42,941 nt of DNA from Planctomycetales bacterium (GTDB lineage: Bacteria > Planctomycetota > Phycisphaerae > SM23-33): positions 1 to 42,941 of the forward strand of contig JAUVIQ010000003.1 of the NCBI GenBank assembly GCA_030592655.1. Reading direction: 5' to 3'. Of this stretch, positions 14,758-23,598 are shown one piece after another (within the stretch, counting starts at the first letter, position 1; each line of letters begins with the position of its first letter). A model generated the notes under the pieces. The model did not search any database. It had not been told where the DNA came from and saw nothing but the letters and a program-made list of their open reading frames with translations. A program made the translations under genes and the position numbers.

Positions 14758-17700
14758 CTAATTGCCAAACGCATACAGATATCCGTCCGCCGAGCCGACA
14801 TAGACGGTTCCGTCTGCGCCGATTGCCGGTGAGGAGAGCACTGAACCGCCTGTCAGGCATTTCCAGATCAACTTACCCTTGGGGCTCAGGCAGTACAGAT
14901 AGTGATCGTGGGAACCGAAGAATATCTTGCCCTCGGCATCGACTGCCGGAGAAGAAAGGACACGGTCTCCCGTCTTGTATTTCCACTTCTCTTTGCCATT
15001 CTTATCTACGGCGTAGAGATATTCGTCACGGGAACCGAAATAAACCGTACCGTCCGACCCTATAGCGGGTGAACAGGTTACCTGATCTCCGACCTTGTAT
15101 CTCCACTTCAGTGAGCCGTCAAATCCAAGGGCAAGCAGGCATCCTCTTGCTTTACTGGAGGCCACGTAAACCGTCTCGGCCGCCACCGAGACAGCCGGAG
15201 AAGATGTAATCCTGCCTCCGCCTTCAGGCGGCGTGTATGTCCATTTTATTTTCCCTTCAGCATTGACGGCGACGACAGCGCTCATCCCATGACCTGCTGA
15301 CCCAATATAGACAGTCCCATCAGGGCCAAAGGCCGGTGCGGACATATGAAGCTGGCGGTAGTGCTTTCCTTTGTCTTTGACTTTGCATGCCCATTTCAAC
15401 TTCCCATCAGGACGGATCGCATACATCTGAAAATTCCGGCCGGACCTGTTCTGTCCTACCCCATAATAGATCGCCCCGTCAGGTCCCTGGATGGGCCAGA
15501 ACCGCCAATGATGCTTCGGGTCTTCGTATTCCCATTTTGATTTTCCTTCCGGACTGAGGGCGCGAAGCCTCGTTGCCCCATGATCGTAACTTTCCGCCAC
15601 ATAGAGCGTTCCATCACGCCCAATGGCCGGGGCGTACGAGCCGGGACTCCAGAGGTGCCTGATAAAAGTCGCCTTGTACCGCCACTTGCGGGTGCCGTCA
15701 GGGTTCACCGCGTGAAGGGTCGGAAGCATCACATTATCGCTTATATAGATTGTCCCATCTCCGCCGATTACCGGCGAGGAGTTTAATATCTCTCCATCGG
15801 TCTTATACCTCCACAGAGGGCGGCATTTTGATGGGCCGACGTGGGGGCTCCTGCCTGTATGGGCATGGTCCGGCCCCCGGAAACAGGGCCAGGGACTCCT
15901 GGCCGTCTTCACCGGTGGGCGAGTCTTTCTTGCCGGGACGGGTTCGGTGGCCTTGTCCAATACCACCTTTACCGTGTGTGCCGGCTTGTTTGGGTCCTTG
16001 CGATACCAGTCAGGTCCGGGGTCTATACCCTTAATCTCGCCGAAGCGACCGTCGGGAGCGATAACCTGCACAGTATAGGTGAATTCCTGTTGGTCGTCCT
16101 GGCCCCGTATATAGTCAGTCAGCACTAAAGTATTTGCTTTATCGCTCGGTGGGGCTGTGTGTCCGTCTTCGCCTGTGGGAACCGCCGTTTTCAGGTCGTT
16201 AACGTCCAGCCACACCTTAATCCACCTGTTATAGGTGAGGTTCCGGCCCACCCAGTCGCGCTTCTCTGCGAGGTTCTCGGCCGGATACTTCACATCGTCC
16301 ACTTCATTGGTAACCCGCACCCTGCATCCGGACGCAGGCTTACCCTCCTTGTCAACAGCCAGAACATCCAGGTAATACTTAGGCACAACCCACGCCTTGC
16401 TGCTCCGGGCCTTCGGCTTCTTGAACTTGCAGTTGAGAAGACTGACTGTGCAACTCATCTGCGTGGTCTCGTAGAAATAAGGCCTCCGCCAGTCGTTGAA
16501 CCGGTAGCCCTTTTTAGCAGAGATATTATCAAGACGGGAGTTTAGAATTGTTACCCTGTGTAAGTCGTCCCCACCGATGAAGGTGATGTCCAGCGGCTTT
16601 TCCTTGCCGCTGATGGTGCAGTCTTCAATCCTGAAATTGACCAGTTCCTTGCGGTTATAGAACCACAATCCCTTTTTGCCCTTTCCTGCCATTCGCTTCT
16701 TTGAAGAGTCGTAAGTACGTCCTTTCCAGTAGTTTCCGATATCGACTTCCACCAGATCCACCAGTTTGCACCTCCTGAGAATCATCTCACCCGGACTGTC
16801 AATGAAGAGATTCCCGCAGTTGGAAATGGTTGCATCGGTGGCCAGGAATCTGCCTGAGAAACTCATAGCGGGGTATCCGCTCCACTTTTTGTAGTGTTCC
16901 CACTTGCAGGCGGAGGTGAAAGCCCAGAGGTAATAGAAATCGTTGCCGGAAGTGACGGTGGCGTTGTTCAGCCGGACAGTGGAGCAGTTCTCTACACGAA
17001 TCTGATGCTCGCCGTCCTTATTGCAGTGCATCTTGAGGGTCTCGCCGTCAATGACAAGTTCGGCTCCGGGGCTGATGACCAGGTCGGTGTGGCAGGTCGC
17101 GGTTTTTGTGGCCGGGTCGTATCGAAAGATTTTCGGGTCGTTTATCGCCTCGGCGATGTCCTTCAGCCTGACGCCGTGCCCGTCTATGATGATACCTTTC
17201 CTTTTTTCCTGGTGGTCTTTCTTCCAGGAGCAGTCATCTCTGTACTCGTCGAAGCGTATCGACTTTTTCGGCCAGACCGGTCGGTCATAGACCTGCACGC
17301 AGTCAACCCACCTGCCCCAGAATCGCAGTGAGTCAACTTCCTTGAGCGTGTTTTCGTTGGCCAGGCTGTAGAACCACAGCTGCCCGTCGATCCAGACCCA
17401 GAACCACCCGTCCTTTGTTCGGACTATCCTCACCTCAGCCCAGTCATCGGTATCGTCGGCCCATGACGAGCAGCATTCTCCCATGGACGATCGTCCCATG
17501 CAGTGCACCTTGATAGGGCCGTACTTCGAAGGCAGCGTAAAGTCCCATGCCCCGCTGTTCATTGGTTTGGCGATATAATAATAATAACGAGGGTCCTCGC
17601 CGCGAGATATGCGCCACGAAAATGAACCGCGTTTGCCTTTGGGTCCGTACCTGCGCTGCCATATCCAGGTCCCGTAGGCGTTCTTGCAAGGTGTTACTGC

Positions 17701-18201
17701 CACAGTGCGATGAAGTGAGCAGTAGGAAAGGTCGATTTTCTTTTTCGACTCCCACTTCGGCAGAGGTCTGCCCCAGGGGTCCTTCTGCGACCGGTCGGGA
17801 CAGAAATAGTCAAACAGGACCGGCGCTTCTGATTTGGTCAGCGTCGAGACCACCCATTCCTGGTGTGCCGCACCGTCCTTGTTGCTCGCTTCAAGATGAA
17901 TTTCCCAGACGCCTTTTCCATCAGGCACAGTCCAGGCAAAGGTGTCGGCTTTTGCTTCCTGAACGGCCTTGTTGACCTGCCATTCGTATTTTTCCGCCCC
18001 TTCTGCCTTTACCTTGAAGGCGATCTTGTCGCCCGCTTTTACCAGGTACATTACGTCCCCGGCGTTATCTTTATTTTGGGGTTTGCCTCCTTCGGAAGAG
18101 AATTCTTTTATCACCGGCGGGGCTGCGTGAACGAGACTACCCGTAACCAACCACGTCAATGTAATCAAGCAGGACAAGGTTACCAATCTAACCTTTTTCA
18201 T
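14758..18201 (-). CDS. Secreted multidomain protein, paralogue of 11138-14641
   Basis: 1147 residues from the ATG at 18201, preceded by CAGGGAGACAAAAGA. An upstream in-frame start at 18270 would run into the previous gene's tail and is rejected. The signal peptide (MKKVRLVTLSCLITL to LVHAAPP) is almost identical to that of the paralogue. It has the same order: Ig-like module, LamG-like region (YGTWIWQRR to VQVYDRPVWPKK), solenoid region (DATISNCGNL), linker, then a PQQ-like propeller from about 772 (CFRGPDHAHTGRSP) to the C-terminal SADGYLYAFGN. The start lies 20 nt after the stop of the beta-helix gene at 18221, so the two are co-transcribed. Divergence from the paralogue is greatest in the LamG-like part and in the outer propeller blades, the likely ligand-contacting parts (inference). 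Confidence 0.8.
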   Translation of the reverse strand: MKKVRLVTLSCLITLTWLVTGSLVHAAPPVIKEFSSEGGKPQNKDNAGDVMYLVKAGDKIAFKVKAEGAEKYEWQVNKAVQEAKADTFAWTVPDGKGVWEIHLEASNKDGAAHQEWVVSTLTKSEAPVLFDYFCPDRSQKDPWGRPLPKWESKKKIDLSYCSLHRTVAVTPCKNAYGTWIWQRRYGPKGKRGSFSWRISRGEDPRYYYYIAKPMNSGAWDFTLPSKYGPIKVHCMGRSSMGECCSSWADDTDDWAEVRIVRTKDGWFWVWIDGQLWFYSLANENTLKEVDSLRFWGRWVDCVQVYDRPVWPKKSIRFDEYRDDCSWKKDHQEKRKGIIIDGHGVRLKDIAEAINDPKIFRYDPATKTATCHTDLVISPGAELVIDGETLKMHCNKDGEHQIRVENCSTVRLNNATVTSGNDFYYLWAFTSACKWEHYKKWSGYPAMSFSGRFLATDATISNCGNLFIDSPGEMILRRCKLVDLVEVDIGNYWKGRTYDSSKKRMAGKGKKGLWFYNRKELVNFRIEDCTISGKEKPLDITFIGGDDLHRVTILNSRLDNISAKKGYRFNDWRRPYFYETTQMSCTVSLLNCKFKKPKARSSKAWVVPKYYLDVLAVDKEGKPASGCRVRVTNEVDDVKYPAENLAEKRDWVGRNLTYNRWIKVWLDVNDLKTAVPTGEDGHTAPPSDKANTLVLTDYIRGQDDQQEFTYTVQVIAPDGRFGEIKGIDPGPDWYRKDPNKPAHTVKVVLDKATEPVPARKTRPPVKTARSPWPCFRGPDHAHTGRSPHVGPSKCRPLWRYKTDGEILNSSPVIGGDGTIYISDNVMLPTLHAVNPDGTRKWRYKATFIRHLWSPGSYAPAIGRDGTLYVAESYDHGATRLRALSPEGKSKWEYEDPKHHWRFWPIQGPDGAIYYGVGQNRSGRNFQMYAIRPDGKLKWACKVKDKGKHYRQLHMSAPAFGPDGTVYIGSAGHGMSAVVAVNAEGKIKWTYTPPEGGGRITSSPAVSVAAETVYVASSKARGCLLALGFDGSLKWRYKVGDQVTCSPAIGSDGTVYFGSRDEYLYAVDKNGKEKWKYKTGDRVLSSPAVDAEGKIFFGSHDHYLYCLSPKGKLIWKCLTGGSVLSSPAIGADGTVYVGSADGYLYAFGN

Positions 18202-18220
18202 TCTTTTGTCTCCCTGTAAC

Positions 18221-20089
18221 TCATTCTGACCGCCGAGGTTTCGATTTTGACGCCGACTCCGTATTCCCATATGCGCCTATATTTGTCCTTCCGCCGTTCG
18301 GGACCGGTTCCTGCGAAAAAACAGTCTTCGGGTCGCCGGCGTCGATGCAAGGACTATGCACGGCGTCTTTTACCCATTTCCCGGCCTTCGGGTCCCATCG
18401 ACCGGCTTTGCTCTTGAGATGAAAATCCGCTTTGGACGGGTCGGCAAATAACGGGGCAACGGAAATATCGCCGGGCCCGGCGATACATCCATTGTAGTTG
18501 CCCTTCGTATTGTTCCAGACATCGTTATGGCCAAGAGTGATTTTACCCTTGATGGCGTTGATTCCGTAACCTTTGTTATTCGCGATTATATTGTTGGATA
18601 CGTTCAGGAAAGAATAGAACTTACTCTTCAATACAATACCGTCGCCGCTGTTGTTGTAGATTACGTTGTTTATTATGTCCGCATTGCTGCCGGGGCTGAC
18701 ATTATAACCTATGTCCGTCATGTATATTCCGAAACCGTTGCAGTCGAATATGCGATTGTTCACGATGAGTATGTTGTTTATTGGTCCCTGGGGTTTCGCC
18801 ATAATGCCCGCACAAAATTTTCCGTATTGCCTCGCCCCCCTTACAGTGTTATTGATAACTATCGCATCATGTACACTTGCCTCCATGTATATGCCTCTCT
18901 GACTTGCATTTACAACCTCATTGTCGCGCACGTTATAAGGCCCTCCAAGGTCCATGCACAAGGCAGCATTCACGCCACAGTTCTCGACGTAGTTACCCAC
19001 TACGTGTATGTCCCTGTTACCGGTGTCAATGTGCAGACCCCACGTAGTCTGCGGAAAATCCTTGAACGTATTGTTGACCACATAGACGGGGTTGGAGTGA
19101 TAGAGCGACATGGCGCTGTGATGTCCGATACAATTCCTGACAATTACGTTTTTACTGCGTACTTTCGCGTCGCCGTGCGAGAATGAATTTGTAACGACTA
19201 TCCTGCCAAGATAAGAGGAATTTTCTATGCCCTCGACGACCAGGTTGTCAACGTTCCAGGCGAGTATCACGCACCCGCCTCGAATGCGCTTGGTAACCGA
19301 ACCTGTAACCTTGAATCCGCGGAATACAATGTTCTCAACTTTGCCGAACGTGGCCCCGGTATTATCGCCCTTCGGTCTTTCGTTTGGTATTACAAAGACT
19401 CTCCGCACGCCGTCGTGTGCTTTTATTTCCGACTTGCGCGTTCCACAGACAACAACGTTGCTTATCTTGATGTAGATAGTCTTCGGCGCGTCGTGCAGGC
19501 CGGGGGCGAGTTCCACTATCCCGCCTTCGGGCGGAAGTGAATCTATCGCCTTCTGGATTGACTCACCCGGCTTGACTTTTGTCAGGAAGGTGGAAACTAT
19601 CCAGTCCTTGCGCGACTCGAAGGGATAGACGTTCAGGTCGATTACTTGTTGAATGAAGCCGCTGAAATCAATTTTCCGCCCCCTTCTACCGACGCGAGGT
19701 TTGAATCGGTCCTTCCAGACCGCGAAATCCTTCTGTGCCCATTCTTCTCGCGCCTTGTTCGTCGTCTTGAGACATATCTTCCACATCCCCTTCTTCTCAG
19801 GCACAGCCCAGGTGAACGATGCGTCTTTGGCTTTGGCCTGAACCGTTCCATTCACCAGCCAGACGTATTTCTCTGCGCCTTGGGCCTCGCCACGGCGAGT
19901 CTCGCCTGCGGCGGACTTGACGGTAAAGGAAATCTTCTCTCCGGGTTTGGCCTGAAATACGGTCTTTGCGTCTCCGGTTCCGGTGTTGGACCAGGAGGTG
20001 ATTTTGGGAGGTTCAGCCCCTTCAGCCGGTGAACTCAAAGACAGGCAGGAAAGTGCAACTACGATCGCTGTAACCAATCTTGTAGGCAT
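18221..20089 (-). CDS. Secreted right-handed beta-helix protein, Ig-like N-terminus
   Basis: 622 residues. The signal peptide is about 1-25 (MPTRLVTAIVVAL to SPAEGAEPP). The Ig-like module (about 26-115: PGEKISFTVKSA, FTWAVPEKKGMWKI) is followed by KPGESIQKAIDSLPPEGGIVE and a parallel beta-helix of roughly 400 residues with NosD-like rungs (NNTFKDFPQTTWGLHI, NNRIFDCNGFGIYM, NNVIYNNSGDGIVL). The C-terminus is PNGGRTNIGAYGNTESASKS. It is paralogous to 9211-11064. Proteins with this fold are typically polysaccharide lyases, epimerases or carbohydrate binders; the specificity cannot be read here. The ATG follows AAAGGAGAAACAAAA. The 211-bp gap upstream holds a nested inverted repeat. Confidence 0.8.
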   Translation of the reverse strand: MPTRLVTAIVVALSCLSLSSPAEGAEPPKITSWSNTGTGDAKTVFQAKPGEKISFTVKSAAGETRRGEAQGAEKYVWLVNGTVQAKAKDASFTWAVPEKKGMWKICLKTTNKAREEWAQKDFAVWKDRFKPRVGRRGRKIDFSGFIQQVIDLNVYPFESRKDWIVSTFLTKVKPGESIQKAIDSLPPEGGIVELAPGLHDAPKTIYIKISNVVVCGTRKSEIKAHDGVRRVFVIPNERPKGDNTGATFGKVENIVFRGFKVTGSVTKRIRGGCVILAWNVDNLVVEGIENSSYLGRIVVTNSFSHGDAKVRSKNVIVRNCIGHHSAMSLYHSNPVYVVNNTFKDFPQTTWGLHIDTGNRDIHVVGNYVENCGVNAALCMDLGGPYNVRDNEVVNASQRGIYMEASVHDAIVINNTVRGARQYGKFCAGIMAKPQGPINNILIVNNRIFDCNGFGIYMTDIGYNVSPGSNADIINNVIYNNSGDGIVLKSKFYSFLNVSNNIIANNKGYGINAIKGKITLGHNDVWNNTKGNYNGCIAGPGDISVAPLFADPSKADFHLKSKAGRWDPKAGKWVKDAVHSPCIDAGDPKTVFSQEPVPNGGRTNIGAYGNTESASKSKPRRSE

Positions 20090-20118
20090 TTTTGTTTCTC
20101 CTTTCGCTCTTTCAGTAA

Positions 20119-20292
20119 GTTACTCGAACTGACCGATTTAACCTGAATATCTGCCGTAAGTTTTGTTTTTATTTTACAAAATGTCGTAGCAACACGTACC
20201 ACGGGCGTCTCGCCCGTGAATTCTGTGGCTTTTTCCTGCTTTTTCGCACGGGCGAGACGCCCGTGCTACGTATTCGGTCAGTTTGAGTAACG
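20119..20292. repeat. Nested inverted repeat cassette with ACGGGCGTCTCGCCCGT core
   Basis: The outer ends, GTTACTCGAACTGACCGA (20119-20136) and the complement of GTTACTCAAACTGACCGA (20274-20291), differ at one base. Inside, 20185-20215 and 20246-20270 form a second inverted repeat, CGTAGC...ACGGGCGTCTCGCCCGTG, whose core is itself palindromic. The word CGCACGGGCGAGA also appears at 31-43. It separates the glycoside-hydrolase-like gene from the rest of the block, so it may act as an mRNA processing or attenuation site, or may be a MITE-like insertion. It has no coding potential. Confidence 0.8.
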
Positions 20293-20300
20293 TAGTAGTT

Positions 20301-21938
20301 CTATGGACTAATCTCGTAAACGTGCACTCCGTATCCTTTGAATACATCGGTGAAGGAATTCGTAACTACCTTCGGCGCCTTCCTGTTCTCAAAGAGAACA
20401 GAGAGCCTGAATCCCGGCTTCAACCCTGGCAGCGTGAAAGTCGCCTTGATTTCTTTGGTATTCGGATTAGCGACAAAAATGTGTTTTTTACCGCCGTGTT
20501 CCTTCAACAGGTAGTGCAGGCCCGAATCGGCGGGAGTAACGCTTATCTCCTGCTTCGGCGTAGCCGACAAGATGACCGGGGCCAATTGCTTCAGTTCGGC
20601 GGTAAGGCCCTTAAACGAGTTCCACAGCGCCGGTTCGGTCTTGCGTTTCATCTGGGGATAAGAGAAATAGCAGAACCCCTTGACCCCGTGAATCAGTGTC
20701 ATATAGGTCATGCATCGTTCCTGGGCCACGGTTGGAAGGACCCTGCCGTCGCCTTTCCATTCATACGCCTGTATCCACCACCAGACGGGTTTTTTACCCC
20801 CGACCGCCTCGGAGGCCTGGTCCATCCAATCGGTGTCCTGGGTCAGCCTTGCCGAGCGGGTCTTGACCGGATATGCACAGGACATCAGAACGTCCGTCAT
20901 CTTCGCAAGGGCCTGAAAGGTTCGTGGGTTGGCGGCATTTATAATAATAGGTCTGCTGGGGTCGGCCTTCCTTATGATCGCGGCAGCCTTCCGTGCCGGG
21001 GCCAGGGCTTTCCGGCTCGGTTCATCCTTCGGATGCCAGCCAAGGACAGCCGGATTGTCCTTATACCTGGAAACCTGCCTGCGTATCTCGTCCCACTCCC
21101 GCATGTCGGTCAGGAGACTGAAATCAATAAAAGCGAACATCCCGGCATCATACACATCATCGAGCAGATGCACCGAGTCCTGAACCAACCATACAGTATT
21201 GAAGCCTTGTGCTTTAACCGCCTTAACACCGGCCTTGTCTTTGGGATGGGCGATTCCGATGGGAAGGAACGGTTTTGAGTCAAGCAGCAAGGCGTTGCTG
21301 GTTTTATCTATCTTTATCTTCGGCCTCTTTCGATAAACGCGGGGTTTTGTGGTCGTAGTCGGTTTAGATGGCGCTTTGCCCGAAGCATAAAGGCTCACAT
21401 CATCCACCCAAATCCTGTTATTGGGTTTCTTTCCCGGTGCGGGGTTAACATATATCGCCAATACGTCCATATCGGCGGGCATGGAGAAGGTCGCCTCGTG
21501 CCTTTGCCATTCCTTGTTCTTATAGATTTTTCCGAACAGCAACTTCCCCTTTCTTCCAATACCCCACCTCATAGGGTATGGAGCGGCGTGGATTCTTACT
21601 GAACAGCCATCTTCAACACCGTTCCATTTTGTGTAAAGGGAGAACTTATACTGCCTGCCCTTATCCAGGTTGAATACCCACTTGGTACCCCACGGAGTGC
21701 CCTCGTCGGGATCGGAGATAATGCACATGCAGGCATTGCCCGAACGGAACGTGCTTTTATCCACGAACATATTATTCGGCCTGCACTGAAGTCTGTACCA
21801 GCCTCGCGGAAGACTGGCGTCATACTCGTCGGGCCTCTCAAACCCGGGATTCCCGATCAGGTTCGGTTGGGTTGCACAAGCCGACACGGAAATCAGGACA
21901 ACCACCAGGAACGTCAAATATACCGACGTCGTTTTCAT
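20301..21938 (-). CDS. Lipoprotein with CBM-like domain and glycoside-hydrolase-like TIM barrel
   Basis: 545 residues. Lipoprotein signal MKTTSVYLTFLVVVLISVSA with acylated Cys21. Residues about 25-187 form a jelly-roll carbohydrate-binding-like domain (NLIGNPGFERPDE at the start, RIWVDDVSLYA at the end), then a Pro/Thr linker (188-205). About 210-470 looks like a (beta/alpha)8 glycosidase barrel: FLPIGIAHP, GFNTVWLV, VLGWHPKDEPS with Asp305/Glu306 as candidate catalytic acid residues, and GKKPVWWWIQAYEW. A small C-terminal sandwich follows. It resembles GH42/DUF4434-type barrels in outline, but no family is certain. It is the first gene of the minus-strand block and is probably displayed on a membrane for polysaccharide handling. 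The ATG follows AGGGAGCAGGAA. Confidence 0.75.
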   Translation of the reverse strand: MKTTSVYLTFLVVVLISVSACATQPNLIGNPGFERPDEYDASLPRGWYRLQCRPNNMFVDKSTFRSGNACMCIISDPDEGTPWGTKWVFNLDKGRQYKFSLYTKWNGVEDGCSVRIHAAPYPMRWGIGRKGKLLFGKIYKNKEWQRHEATFSMPADMDVLAIYVNPAPGKKPNNRIWVDDVSLYASGKAPSKPTTTTKPRVYRKRPKIKIDKTSNALLLDSKPFLPIGIAHPKDKAGVKAVKAQGFNTVWLVQDSVHLLDDVYDAGMFAFIDFSLLTDMREWDEIRRQVSRYKDNPAVLGWHPKDEPSRKALAPARKAAAIIRKADPSRPIIINAANPRTFQALAKMTDVLMSCAYPVKTRSARLTQDTDWMDQASEAVGGKKPVWWWIQAYEWKGDGRVLPTVAQERCMTYMTLIHGVKGFCYFSYPQMKRKTEPALWNSFKGLTAELKQLAPVILSATPKQEISVTPADSGLHYLLKEHGGKKHIFVANPNTKEIKATFTLPGLKPGFRLSVLFENRKAPKVVTNSFTDVFKGYGVHVYEISP

Positions 21939-22151
21939 TTCCTGCTCCCTTCGTTCTTACCGTTACTTTCCATCTTACCCTTTTCATCGCTTATAGGCTG
22001 TCCGACCAGGTCTGTCAACAATCAGGGAAATAGTAAATAAATAGGGGAAATGATTTACGAAACGCGGCGGGTTGTTGAGCAAACAACCCGCCGCGCACAA
22101 AATTTACGCCCCCCACCCTCGTTGTTTCACCTCCGTAACCTGATCCGCCGT

Positions 22152-22502
22152 TTATGCAGCCACGGCTACGGGCGCTTCGTAAGCAGCCAGACCCAGAGCG
22201 GAAGGATCAAACTCCAGACCCGCACGGTACCCCTCCTCGATCTTTCGACAACGAACTACCGTGGCGTTCAGATTCCTTCGCTTATCATCAGGATGTAACG
22301 GAACAGATAAGACAATCCGCTGACCGGGATACAACCACCGTTCACTTACCACACCCATCCCGCCGCGAGAAATATCGACCATATGAAGGGTGTTTCGGAC
22401 GTCTCCACCGTCAGGGTCAAGCCGAACCCCGTGAAGCATCATCTGAAGATGCGTACGAGGATAACGACGACGCTCCGGAGGACTATAGCATAAACTATTC
22501 AT
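22152..22502 (-). CDS. PilZ domain protein (c-di-GMP binding)
   Basis: 116 residues, a single domain. The PilZ signature is present: Arg12-x3-Arg16 in ERRRYPR and Asp43-Ile-Ser45-Arg-Gly-Gly48 (consensus D/NxSxxG), followed by the beta-barrel strands (GQRIVLSVPL, ATVVRCRKIEEGYRAGLEF). PilZ domains bind the second messenger c-di-GMP and change a partner's activity in motility, adhesion or exopolysaccharide production. No effector domain is attached, so it would act as a small adaptor. It stands alone, divergent from the DUF2617 gene across a large hairpin. Confidence 0.9.
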   Translation of the reverse strand: MNSLCYSPPERRRYPRTHLQMMLHGVRLDPDGGDVRNTLHMVDISRGGMGVVSERWLYPGQRIVLSVPLHPDDKRRNLNATVVRCRKIEEGYRAGLEFDPSALGLAAYEAPVAVAA

Positions 22503-22597
22503 AGCACATGCTCCAAAAGTAACCCAAGTCCTTCCGATGTATCGACTGGTAAAATAGGCGACTTAAGCAATCTGCGTAAAATATTACGATTGAAACA

Positions 22598-22800
22598 ATA
22601 GCAGGGATACAGGGGATGCAGGGGATGAAAAAAGAATATTGAATATTGAACAGAGAATTTTGAATAACGAAGTAAAAAAAACATTCCTCAAAGCTAACTC
22701 GTTTCTTTTACTTCAGAATTCGACATTCCGTGTTCATTATTCAATATTCATTTTTTCTGTTTATCCCCTGCATCCCCTATATCCCTGCTAATTTTTTTTT
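22598..22800. repeat. Doubly nested intergenic hairpin (CAGGGGATG and TTGAATA words) with T-run
   Basis: Outer arms: 22600-22626 (AGCAGGGATACAGGGGATGC...) and 22763-22789, complementary at 26 of 27 positions. Inner arms: about 22634-22675 (GAATATTGAATATTGAACAG...) and 22705-22750. A run of T (22792-22800) follows on the plus strand, so the RNA would look like an oversized intrinsic terminator. The inner words match the IS-split hairpin at 6506-7987, and the outer word matches 36036-36102. It fills most of the 358-bp gap between the PilZ and DUF2617 genes. Confidence 0.85.
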
Positions 22801-22806
22801 CGCGGG

Positions 22807-22834
22807 TTGTCAGAATGAAAAGGTGTGGTATAAT
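22807..22834 (+). promoter_or_regulatory. Sigma-70-like promoter of the DUF2617 gene
   Basis: TTGTCA (22807-22812), a 16-bp spacer, and a perfect TATAAT (22829-22834). Transcription would start near 22841, downstream of the first in-frame ATG (22837). This supports the ATG at 22861 as the true start. Confidence 0.7.
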
Positions 22835-22860
22835 AGATGTTGACGGAAAGGTTTTATGCG

Positions 22861-23406
22861 ATGCCGATAAGACAACAAAAACAACGAGTCTCGCAGCTGC
22901 GGCTGTTACTGTTCAGCAGGCCTGTGCATCCGGAACTGTTCGAGATATATCACGACCACCGTATCGTCAAAGACGGATACGAGGCCCAGATTTGGATTAC
23001 AGGCGTAAGCCACTTGACGGCATTCCATCGCGGTAAAGCGACAGTAACGGAAATAATTGCCGATACCTCGGCGATGATGCCGAGACACGGGAAACTGGCG
23101 TCGCTACGACTCCGGGGCGAAAAAGACCACGAAGTCGATGCCGGTCCGATACGACACATGATGAGTTTCCAGGTCGAGACGATGAGCCAGCGACTCTACG
23201 AGCGCGTCCATGCCGACCTGGTCGAACAGGCCGACCGGGGCGGATTGTTCCTGTCGTTCCCGGAGTGGGTTCCGGCCGATACGCTGGAACCATTCACCTA
23301 CATCGACTACGACGCCAAGCCCGGACATCTGCACGTATTCGCCTACCATGCATTCCCCGATGAGTTGACACTCATAAAAACTCAGTCTATATTCGAGCTG
23401 ATCTAG
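22861..23406 (+). CDS. DUF2617 family protein
   Basis: 181 residues from the ATG at 22861, with GGAAAGG about 9 nt upstream. The ATG at 22837 is discarded because the promoter's -10 box ends only 2 nt before it. The sequence matches what is known of planctomycete DUF2617 proteins: RPVHPELFEIYHDH, MSFQVE and the C-terminal KPGHLHVFAYHAFPDELTLIKTQS. Soluble, with no signal peptide or transmembrane segment; the function of the family is unknown. It is monocistronic, followed by a low-complexity hairpin. Confidence 0.8.
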   Translation: MPIRQQKQRVSQLRLLLFSRPVHPELFEIYHDHRIVKDGYEAQIWITGVSHLTAFHRGKATVTEIIADTSAMMPRHGKLASLRLRGEKDHEVDAGPIRHMMSFQVETMSQRLYERVHADLVEQADRGGLFLSFPEWVPADTLEPFTYIDYDAKPGHLHVFAYHAFPDELTLIKTQSIFELI

Positions 23407-23407
23407 G

Positions 23408-23580
23408 AACCACGAATTGCACGAATAAAAGACGAATTACACAAATTTCAGAAAAAGAAAAAACAGTTCGTGTAATTCGTAAAATTTGTGGTATTCTACG
23501 GGATTCGTGTAATTCGTGAAAATTCGTGGTATTTTGTAGAATTCGTGTAATTCGTCTTTTATTCGTGTAATTCGTGTTAA
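23408..23580. repeat. Low-complexity intergenic hairpin (AATTCGTGT words)
   Basis: The left arm, 23410-23449, reads CACGAATTGCACGAATAAAA and onward. The right arm, about 23543-23577, carries the complement, ending ATTCGTGTAATTCGTG. Between them are further ATTCGTG words with a 9-10-nt period. It fills the gap before the 44-residue gene. Confidence 0.85.
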
Positions 23581-23598
23581 GAGATTAGTGGAATAGAA

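Noticed and set aside
23408..23580. CRISPR array, because of repeated ATTCGTG words
   Set aside because: Words are 7-10 nt with no spacers of even length, the two halves are inverse complements, and no cas gene is present.
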